Below, one piece after another: positions 22,188 through 30,995 of a stretch of DNA of 64,000 bases (within the stretch, counting starts at the first letter, position 1; each line of letters starts with the position of its first letter). The stretch comes from Brachypterus glaber (Eukaryota > Arthropoda > Insecta > Coleoptera > Kateretidae). The notes beneath the pieces were generated by a model. The model worked only from the letters and a program-made list of their open reading frames with translations. It did not search any database and had not been told where the DNA came from. The stretch spans positions 44,429,851 to 44,493,850 of the forward strand of contig OY294044.1 of NCBI GenBank assembly GCA_958510825.1. The letters run 5' to 3'. Position numbers and translations under genes: made by a program.

Positions 22188-23393
22188 TAGTCGGTCAAGT
22201 AAGAGCGTGTCGCCTATAACGTGTAGTCGATAAAAGAGACCCCCACCTTTTTTTTTTCGGGGATATACTTTACTTTTTGACCGACAATGCTTTGTACATA
22301 AAGACTTTTTCTAAACCTTATTTTTAGTGACTCAGCACGTTTTAAAACATGAGTGCTGCGTACGCATCACGGTTCGAGGCTGTCTTCTTCTGTTTGCACC
22401 CAAAAGGTCCCAAATTGACGCCTACAGCGGCTGCAAAGTATGTGGGAAAGTCAAAGACATTCGTCAACAAGTGGGTAAAAAGATAGTCGAAAACAAAAAA
22501 TGTTGACCAGATCGTGGCTCAACAGGAAAGGTGTCGGCTAAGCACGAAAAAATGATTTTAAACATGTTTTGGCAGAATCCTCAATTAACCCTGCGCCAAA
22601 GAGCAAAAAACTGATGCAGAAAGGTTTGGATATATCACATGAAACAATTCGTACTCATCTCCAGACTCACGACTTAAAGTGGAGAAGTACAATAAAGAAA
22701 CCTTTGTTGAGTAAAACACGGAGAGAAAAACGACTAGCGTGGGACAAGGGAAACACATCGATCGAGACCAAGAGCAAGGTTATTTTTACAGATGAAGCTT
22801 CCTTTTAGGGTTACGTTATAACCCCCCCGGGCCTGGACATCCTCCACCAATCGATTGGTCCAGCGAACCGTGAAACACCCTGTAAAGATTCATGTTTGGG
22901 GGTGCCTCAGAAAAAGGTTTTGGACTTTTTATTTCTCTTTACGTACAACTTGAACACTGAAAAAATGGTCGAGATTTACAAAAAAAGCTCTTATACCGAC
23001 TGCCAAACGTTGGTATGACCCCAAACATTGGAGCAAGTTGTGTAGCCATTAAAAGAGGACATCCGACATCATCACGCTGGATTGGCCGTCCCAATCGCCC
23101 GACGTATACCCCATTGAGAATGTGTGGTCATTTATTAAGCACAAGCTTCGCGGGAAAAGGGTATACACATTAAAGCAGCTATTACGAGAAATTCGGACAA
23201 TATGGAGGTCTTTGCTGAAGGAATATACAAAAAATCTCTTTCAAAGTATGCTCCGACGATGCCATGACGCAAATGGAGACTGGACAAGTTACTAAGTTAT
23301 TTGCATTGATCTATCATTAATTAACCGTAATTAAATTTAAAAAAAAAATAGTATAAATATATTCTTAAATACACACTCTTACTTGACAGACTG
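22188..23393 (+). mobile_element. Tc1-like DNA transposon, inactive
   Basis: TIRs: TCGGTCAAGTAAGAGCGTGT on the left and, reversed, TCTGTCAAGTAAGAGTGTGT on the right, with 18 of 20 positions equal. TA follows the right end (23394-23395); the left flank reads GA, so the TA target duplication has decayed on that side. The length of about 1.2 kb is normal for Tc1/mariner elements. The transposase gene inside is broken (22349-23295). Confidence 0.85.
22349..23295 (+). pseudogene. Tc1-like transposase pseudogene
   Basis: ATG at 22349 opens a frame starting MSAAYASRFEAV. The helix-turn-helix-like part TPTAAAKYVGKSKTFVNKWV follows, then an in-frame stop TAG at 22484-22486. The middle is shifted: a fragment at 22569-22808 reads KKLMQKGLDISHETIRTHLQ and FTDEASF, where D (codon 22791-22793) is the likely first catalytic aspartate. 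Near the end, WPSQSPDVYPIENVW (about 23080-23124) carries the third catalytic residue E (23116-23118), so a DDE rather than mariner-type DDD triad. The second D region is degraded. The C-terminus ends LRRCHDANGDWTSY at a stop at 23293-23295. Several stops and frameshifts make it non-functional. The family cuts and pastes DNA by TIR binding; this copy can at most supply TIRs. Confidence 0.85.
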
Positions 23394-23395
23394 TA

Positions 23396-25070
23396 TCATA
23401 TTATACAAAATACCATGGAATTTCTAATGATTTTAATCTCGATTTTAATAGGATTTGTACAATTAATTTTTATTTTTCTAGTTTTTGAGTGTTACATTTT
23501 TGGATTTTTTCAAGTCAATATAGAAAAATTATTAGAAAATAAAAATAAAAATTTATACAATGAAAATTTATTTCTGACAATGTCAATCGGTTCAAAATTA
23601 ATGTAATATTAAGTACACTTTTTATTTTTGTACATTGTTATAAAAAATAGTATAGTATATAGAAATAAAATACTTTTACCTAAATTAACGTCATTTAGAA
23701 ACTTAAATGACATTATTTTGGGTACTTTTTATATAGTGAAAAATATAATTTTTACACAGTAATGTAATTTAAACCTCATGAGGTGCGAAAAGTCAGATTC
23801 TACAACTTTAGTGGAAACATTACTTTTTAAAGCGATCATAAATAAGCATTAATTAGAGAATGACGGAAAGACGAATAGAACAAAAAACATCAAAAAACGT
23901 TGAATTAAAACAAAAACTAATTTAAACTTTTTAATTAAATTTTAGTCTGGCAACGAACAGTTGTGTTGTAAATCAACTAACTTATTTAATAATATTAACA
24001 AGCCGTGAAGATATACAATGCTTCGCACTCTATAGTTTGCTCTTCGTAGTTGCAAGGGTTTTTCCTGGTGAAGATAATATAATATTTTTTTAAAAAATCG
24101 TTTCCTAAATAAAATGTTATAACACCAAATAATATGTCAAGTTTAATTTATATTGTTTTGGGACAATTCTAATTTAAAAAAGTTTTGTACCTGAAAAAAA
24201 AAATAAGTTGATCGGACTTTTTCTTTCTAGATAATCGTTATCCTTGAATGATAAATTAAATACCTCAAAAAATTCCAACCCTCCTCCTTGTTGAGGAATA
24301 AATAATCGGCAACTCCGCTTTTTATGATAAATAATAATTTTTTGACAGTCCTGTAGAATTAAAAATTTTAATTTATTTTACTTTTAATGTTTTTCAAATT
24401 GTGATTGATATCTTCATTTTTACAATTCACAAATATGTGCTTTACTTTTGTTTTATGTTGTTTGACGTGAACATGTTTATTGTAAGTAATTTTATATTTT
24501 TAAGTAACATAACCTAACTTTTTAACAATAATTGTAACAATTTCTATTCTTTACGTAATTTTTTGATTTTCTGGTTTATTTTAGTGAACGACTAACTTGA
24601 GAATGGATAAATTTATCCGAAAAGATCGTCGTGTTTAAATATAAAAATTGTTTTTCAAGACTAGGCCTTTATTTTTCTTATTTGAAGAATGGTTGTTGAA
24701 CCGAAGAAGTTCTCAGACTTAATATTGTAAAGTTGCGAAGAGTAAAATAATGTATTCCCCAACTCTATTCTGTTTCTGTTCCATTTCATTAACGTGTTTG
24801 CCGTGTTCGAAAAGGTTTGCATTTACATTTAGCGCCTTACACGTCTGGAACAAATCTTCTAGCAGACTGCAATTAACCATCTTTTAGTACAAATGAAATC
24901 AAAATTATAAGTTTATAGTATGACTAGTTCCAAAATATTGTATGTACGATGGATTCAAAATTTTAAATTTTTACCATTTACATACAAAGTAAATCGGCTA
25001 AATCACTAGTGTTATTTAATTGGCAAAAAATTCGTGCTTACCTTCAATTATTTCCAAGGTATCTTAAATT
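23396..25070. other. AT-rich stretch, one possible SINE fragment
   Basis: GAAGATATACAATGCTTCGC at 24007-24026 resembles the minus-strand SINE ends at 643 and 27463 (GAAGATATGTAATGCT). Otherwise nothing recognisable. A 63-codon hydrophobic frame near 23415 is AT-driven and not called. Confidence 0.35.
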
Positions 25071-25087
25071 GACTATATAAAGTGATA

Positions 25088-25244
25088 AGGACAGAAATGT
25101 TTAATTTTAAACAAAATTATAAAAGTATTAATTTATTATTCCATCAATCTATTTTCTAATCATCGTACAGAGTTTTATTGGTAGACTGACAGTTTCAGGC
25201 TCTGTACGATGATTAGAAAATAGATTGATGGAATAATAAATTAA
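25088..25244. other. 157-bp insert with a perfect 47-bp inverted repeat
   Basis: 25126-25172 and 25200-25246 are exact reverse complements over 47 bp (arms start TATTAATTTATTATTCC and end ATCGTACAGAG), separated by a 27-base loop. The 12-mer TATAAAGTGATA stands at 25076-25087 and again at 25245-25256. The region therefore looks either like an insertion between a 12-bp duplication or a local template switch. No ORF. Confidence 0.8.
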
Positions 25245-25429
25245 TATAAAGTGATATTCAGTTCTGGTGGAAAAAAGAATAGCACCAGTAAAAGAAAAGC
25301 ATCATGCATATGCAAAAATTTAATTTCTACGAAATGTAAATATCCACTTCAAATAAAAAGTAGCAAGGAGGGTCATTAAGAAAGGAACGTATACGTCCTG
25401 TATTCTTATTGACTGATTTTATGGGGTTT

Positions 25430-25565
25430 TTGAAGCTTTTAACGTACATTTTTCATCAGAATTGTATTCTCCCCATGTATGCATATAGGAGGGCTACGCC
25501 CTCATTAGTATCAAAAACACCAAAACGGCAAAAAAACCGACCCAAACCAAAGAGTTAGGTTATAT
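25430..25565 (-). repeat. inverted copy related to 35790-36280
   Basis: Reverse complemented, it shows AACCTAA, TTTGGTTTGGG, GGTGTTTTTGATACTAATG, a G-rich GGGCGTAGCCC block and GAGAATACAATTCTGA, the same succession as each unit of the tandem repeat at 35790-36280. Confidence 0.6.
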
Positions 25566-25783
25566 TATGTTTTATATAACTTTTAAAAAATGTCTTACTG
25601 CTTCTTTCTCTTTTCATTGTTAGTTTTACTATAAACCTTGATGGAATGATGTTACATCAAGCTGTTATATACAGTCTGTTAACAAATTAAACTAAACAAT
25701 AACATAACCTATCTTTTAGGGAAATCTACCTCCATATAGTACTCTTTCTAGTATTATATTGCTGAGAAGTATAATAATAACAA

Positions 25784-25879
25784 GTCAGACGTATACCATA
25801 TCTGTTACGTGCGAATAACCACGTGACTTGTGCAACCAATAAGAATAAAGGATGTTACTTAGCTTGGTATACGTCGGAC
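25784..25879. repeat. compact inverted repeat
   Basis: GTCAGACGTATACCA (25784-25798) and TGGTATACGTCGGAC (25865-25879) are inverted with one mismatch. The interior (CGTGCGAATAACCACGTGAC) is GC-richer than the flanks. Confidence 0.6.
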
Positions 25880-26165
25880 GTATAAATAGCCAGTTTGTTA
25901 AAAAAACGCCCTGTAAAGTTAGTTACAAATAACCACTTGATGGTGTGTCAAAAGAACTTAAGACTCGCGTTTATCACAAAAGTGTACATTTTTCTTAGTG
26001 ATATAAGTCGTGATCCAAAGTAATGACGACATGTTAAATTAAAAGACATAACATCGGGTTATTTTTTGCCCGTAAATCTTTTTATATGAGTGTTTTCATT
26101 TCGCTATAAAGTCTCAGGGAAAGAGAGAAGAATGGGATATACTTTAGCTGGGTACACAAAATGAT

Positions 26166-27381
26166 CTGTCGTCACCCCAGCCACACAGTTTTTCCTGATG
26201 AATTTGAAACTTAAATAATATTTAGTAACTAATAACTAGTACCTAACTGAAATTATATTATTATAAAAAAAACATAAATAAGAAAAAGAGGTCATCACGT
26301 CTAAAAAAAAGATTTCCCTTACGGAAATATTTTAACAACAAATAGACGTTTGTGTTTGCTGGGCATTTCAGCCACACAAAGTTTATTTTACCTAAAATTC
26401 TATAAATGAAATCGTACTAAGCTAAAAAAAACTATGGCAGTATCCAGTACTGTGGATATTGGTTCTTGGATAAGTCGGGTTGTGCAAAAAACTTCTATTT
26501 AAATGTTTGGACGTTTCGAATTGCATTTAATTAATTTTCAACATGCCCTTTAAAAAAAATTAACATAGTTAAATTCACGTAAAAAACTACAACAGCCCTA
26601 AATTGCTGCCTAACGTAAATTTTATAAAATTACTTACATTATATTTATAGCGAAGTTTTCATTGTCACAGTAGACTTAATTATGTACATTTTGTTAAAAT
26701 AGTACTCAATAAATACGAAAAACCACATAACACGATTAAAATTAATAATAAAATATATTTTTGTAGTTTTCTACGTGAATTTTTTTCAAAGGGCATGTTG
26801 AAAATTAATTAAATGTAATTCGAAACGTCCAAACATTTAAATCGAAGTTTTTTGCACGACCCGACTTACCCAAGAACCAATATCCACAGTTACCAATACG
26901 GGAAATAACCCAGACATGTAAAAGGTACCAGAATTTAATGTATTTAATTTAAAGTTAACAAAGACTTGTTTTTTGGTACTCTTATTTTCTAAATTCGAAC
27001 CTCAAAACTGCTAATAACTTTTATAAATTAAATCGTTTTGAGATAAAACTCTGGCAATATTTCGTAGCATTGGTTACTAAATATTGATAGTTTCTGCTTG
27101 ATACGAAAATCTATAAAATATTTTTTTACTTTAAATACATCAAATTTTAAAACCCAGACTATTGCCAGAGCGTCAGCTTGGTACGATTTGTACTATACAA
27201 GTTACAGGTAAAAAAGTTTATGTGGTTGAAATGTCGCCTCAAAAGTATTCACATGGAATAATTCACGAACAGTCGTGGTACAAATTACAAGCTTTGGGAT
27301 AAAATTAGGTACTAAAAGGTACGCATTATTGTGTAAGTTTCAAATTGATCGGAGGAAAATGTGTGGCTGGGGTGACAGGAG
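26166..27381. mobile_element. MULE-like element with 9-bp target duplication
   Basis: The tips CTGTCGTCACCCCAGCCACA and (reversed right) CTCCTGTCACCCCAGCCACA agree at 17 of 20 positions. Exactly outside stand identical 9-mers CAAAATGAT (26157-26165 and 27382-27390). Further inward, the arms still correspond: GCATTTCAGCCACACAAAGT near 26364 with CATTTCAACCACATAAAC (minus strand) near 27225, and AATCGTACTAAGCT near 26410 with AAATCGTACCAAGCTGA near 27185. A 9-bp duplication with long TIRs is typical of Mutator-like elements; there is no transposase. A second palindromic element (26440-26899) sits inside. Confidence 0.75.
26440..26899. mobile_element. palindromic MITE nested in the MULE-like element
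   Basis: Arms of about 115 bp: CTGTGGATATTGGTTCTTGG, AAGTCGGGT, AAAAAACTTC, TTTAAATGTTTGGACGTTTC and TTAATTTTCAACATGCCCTT on the left are all matched in reverse on the right with few changes. Pairing is better preserved than in the surrounding element, consistent with a later insertion. Noncoding. Confidence 0.75.
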
Positions 27382-27462
27382 CAAAATGATTAATTCTCTT
27401 GAAATTGCAAGAAACACTTTAATGCAAAAGTAAAAAAATATACAGGAAATAAAGTATATAAC

Positions 27463-27590
27463 AAGATATGTAATGCTTAGCATTCCTTAGTACACCTTTC
27501 ACAGTGGATAATGTATTGCGGTTTTGCTTAAAATATAATACCTTTGTAACCGTAGATCTGTTATGAGTAACATAGCCTTGGGTATTATCA
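27463..27590 (-). mobile_element. SINE fragment
   Basis: On the minus strand ACCGCAATACATTATCCACT, GTGAAAGGTGTACTAAGGAA and TGCTAAGCATTACATATC match the body of the SINE at 12350-12500. The region corresponding to the B box (CGGTTACAAAGG) is degraded. Confidence 0.5.
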
Positions 27591-27727
27591 ATTTTTTTAC
27601 GATATGACATTCTTGCATCTGAAAAAAACTACATAACCTTAAATAATTTTAGGAGACTGCGCAAACAAAAAATCTGCATGCATGTCAAGCTAATTTTGAC
27701 ACAGCCTTGGATACAAACAATTGGTTT

Positions 27728-27790
27728 TGCGCTGGCAACGTGGGTGCAACAGGCCTATAATAGGTTTGTTGCACCCACCTTGCCAGCGCA
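27728..27790. repeat. compact GC-cored hairpin
   Basis: Two 31-bp arms around one central base. The left arm begins TGCGCTGGCAACGTGGGTGC; the right arm, reversed, begins TGCGCTGGCAAGGTGGGTGC. 28 of 31 positions pair. Flanks are A/T only. Confidence 0.85.
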
Positions 27791-27799
27791 TAATAATTA

Positions 27800-28400
27800 T
27801 AGTGGTTTGTTTATTATAAATTATATTATAAGTTATAATACTATAATAATTATAGTAACCATTCTATTCTTGTTAGTTATTACTAAAACTTGATTTTTTA
27901 AGACAGCCGTTATAACTTTTTTGGTTTTTAAATACCTGCTTTTTATAACTGATATGAATAATTCCAAATAACACATTTTTGCAAATTACTTTTTTTTTAA
28001 ATGGAGATTGAAATCGATAAAAAAAGCCGTGCATAATCATAAAAAATTTGGATTCAGGGTAATTTCTGATTAATTTTAAAGCTAGAAAACCATCGTGTAA
28101 TACTCTTCAAGCTTCAGAACTGTGTAAAGTTTAATAATAGTATAGAAAACGGATCCAAGGCATCGTTTATAAGGGTTTACTATGTATTTTATTAAAACCA
28201 TATACAATACTGAATAAGAATTGATGGCGTGTTTTAAAACCTCTTTTAAATCTTGTCAAAATATATTTTATAGTGATAAAGTATTGAATAAATCTTTAAA
28301 ACTGCAAGTCAGAAAGTAAGTTCTCATTTTATCAAAGCAAGGCTATTTTATTTTTTATAAATTAAAAAAAAATACTAAAAAAAAATTACATATTTTTGAA
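27800..28400. other. AT-rich stretch, nothing recognised
   Basis: No gene or repeat beyond poly-A/T tracts. Confidence 0.4.
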
Positions 28401-28405
28401 TATTA

Positions 28406-28545
28406 ACCAGTGAACATTAAATATAGATTTTTCTTAGTACACTTTTATGTCATGATGAAGAAAAACCATAATATCACTTTTAAATGTGTACAATAAAATT
28501 AAAATTCAGTTACTTTTAAAATAGAAATTGAATGTTCACTGGTTT
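28406..28545. mobile_element. 140-bp MITE
   Basis: The left tip ACCAGTGAACATT and the right tip AATGTTCACTGGT are exact reverse complements. Weaker pairing continues inward (AAATATAGATTTT / AAAATAGAAATT). Noncoding. Confidence 0.7.
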
Positions 28546-28549
28546 TAAC

Positions 28550-29520
28550 CCTTTATTGCACCTTGTGTCCATTTCGAAATACTGGAATTAAGACCCCTGA
28601 ATTCTTTAATAACCAAAATACATACTTTAAGGGGCACCTATTTTTTACTTGGGAACACTGTTCTTCAAGTTGGAGTATCTATTGAAAGATGGCAGTATCT
28701 AATATTGCCGGTAAATAATTAAACAGGTGAATTGTCACGCAATTTGAAAATTAGCTGGAGTTAATTTTTGTTAGTGTGTTGGTTTTGTCTAAAAACGAGC
28801 TTTTGAGTTCTAATAAATTCTAAAAATCAATATTTTTTATGCAAGTCAAAAGACGTATAATATATATATTTTTTTCTTTTCAAATTAAAATTATGTGCAA
28901 CAAAAGGTTTAACAATAATAAATTGATAAATAAATATAAAATGGTGAGCAATACAAGCAATTACTGATTTTTCGGTGAGCAAATTTTCGAGAGTTTTAAT
29001 AGTAATAGCATAAGTAACCATAGATTAATTCAGTAAATATCTTCTAAACAAGAACCTCTAATGATTGCCATACAAAACTGATTTATACATTGCTTAAAGC
29101 AATTATTAATATAATGATAAAATTATTGGTTACTATACTACATGTAAACAGTATTGAAAATTGGTTTTCCATTAAGTTTCATATTAGCAGATGTTTATGT
29201 GTTTAATAATGAGAATAATGATACTTCGATACTTCGTGATACTTTGTTGTCGAAACTATAATAACGCTTGTATTTAAAAGCTTTTAAAAATCTATACATG
29301 AATGAAACATATCGTAAGTTAAAAGAAAATTATGGTTTTCAGAAAAAAGTATTTTTTCTATTACCTAGTTAGTACTCATTTTTAACCCGTTACCATGACA
29401 GCGGTCAGAAAGTGACAATCAGCTGACTTTACATGTTTGCATGAGTAAACACAAAAAGTTAAATTGACAAATTAATTTTAAGACAATTTTTACGTTTTTT
29501 TTATGTTTAGGTGTAAGATC
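28550..29520. other. AT-rich stretch, nothing recognised
   Basis: No gene, RNA or structured repeat identified. Confidence 0.4.
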
Positions 29521-29525
29521 GTAGG

Positions 29526-29616
29526 AAAAATAGTATACGCACCTCAACGCAAACCTATTTCAGTGCACTATCGTACAAACTAGGTTTGCGTACTTGGTGC
29601 GTAATATTCTATTTTT
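29526..29616. repeat. compact GC-cored hairpin
   Basis: AAAAATAGTATACGCACC and AACGCAAACCTA (29526-29557) pair with TAGGTTTGCGT and GGTGCGTAATATTCTATTTT (29581-29616), with one small bulge on each side. The arms carry most of the G+C. Confidence 0.7.
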
Positions 29617-29619
29617 AAA

Positions 29620-30995
29620 CTGATAAAAGCTGCCTGATTAAATCTGGAGGACGATTACAAATTTTTGCGGATGAGGACATTCCGTAAAAAAATACACATG
29701 ATTCTTCAATGAATCTTCATGTGATTCCTTGATTCAATACAGATACATGTAAAATTTACTTGATTTGACATGTAATTTTACAAATTTACATAAACAAGTG
29801 TAAAGTAACATGTAAAACTGTAAAATTGCATGTAAAATTGTAAAATTACATCTAAAATTTAGTATGGTTATGGTTATTAGGGTGGAGGGTAGCTATCTAC
29901 ACGCACTTAGCTGGGTCCATTGTACTACCTCCCTTTGGTCGCAGCATACATTCAGCTATTCATTTCTTTGGATATATTTAAGGTGTCTGGGAGTGACGCT
30001 GCTTATACCGATGTAAAATTTAGTAAAGTGTACATGTATCTGCACAGAATCACATTCACATGATTTATCATGTATATTATACATTTTATAATTACATATT
30101 TATTTTTTACGGTTTGGTGTTTTTATAAGAAACACTATTGTTTGTCACATATGTTACTCTAATGGGTTACTTCTCGTGTCTGGGTTCATATATTTTTGAA
30201 GTGAGTTCCGCAAAATTCATAGCATTCATGAACAAATTAACCATATAAACGAAATTTCATCAAATAAATAAATTATACATTATTATAATAAATAAGTATT
30301 GATATATGTACTTAATAAAACTTAGTTATAATTAAAAACAATGACTGGCTTAATACATAAAATTAATGATATTTTTATTGATCCTTTTAGGGTGTCCCCA
30401 GACGTTTTCTTTTCAAATTCCGTGGCATTTTCCTGAATTTCAAGTATTTTCAGTACTTTTTTGTGTATTTTTTATTTTTTAATAATTTTAATTTTTACTA
30501 AAAATTTATAATAAATCGGAATTTTGCTTCAATTTTACACAGTTATCGTCCATGTTTCATGGTCAATATTTCAAAAATTTCACTTCTGTCCTGATTTAAA
30601 AAAGTTCCGGATAATTTTTTTTAATTCCCTGATTTTTTAAAATACTATTAAGCTTTTATCTGATTTTATCCCCATGTATTAAATTCCATGATATTTTTCC
30701 GATTTTTCCGATATAGTGCAAATTTAATTATTATTTTTTGCTGATTTAATTTTCATAAAATTTTAAATAACAGTAGAAAAGTTTTGAACTTTTTATTTTT
30801 GTTTTTTCTGTTTGGTATTATTATTTTTAATTTCAATAGTGAGAAAAAATTGAGATATTTTATTTCTTTTTCTATTTATTTATTCCTTTATTTAATAATT
30901 TATAATTGTTTCTATATACAGTACAAATTATATATAGTACAAATTAAATTAATATTTAATATAATACAATTTTTATTAATTTGATTTTGGTCAAG
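29620..30995. other. stretch upstream of the LINE
   Basis: 29730-29860 is a low-complexity block of TGTAAAATT-type units. 29870-29990 is somewhat GC-richer without recognisable content. 30480-30980 is very T-rich and could contain the 5' UTR of the LINE that follows. I find no ORF1 (no gag-like zinc knuckles) and no target duplication, so the 5' boundary is unknown. Confidence 0.35.

Noticed and set aside
30784..30984. Possible small ORF1 before the LINE gene
   Set aside because: It has no ATG start at its beginning, is hydrophobic and T-rich, and has no zinc-knuckle or coiled-coil features.
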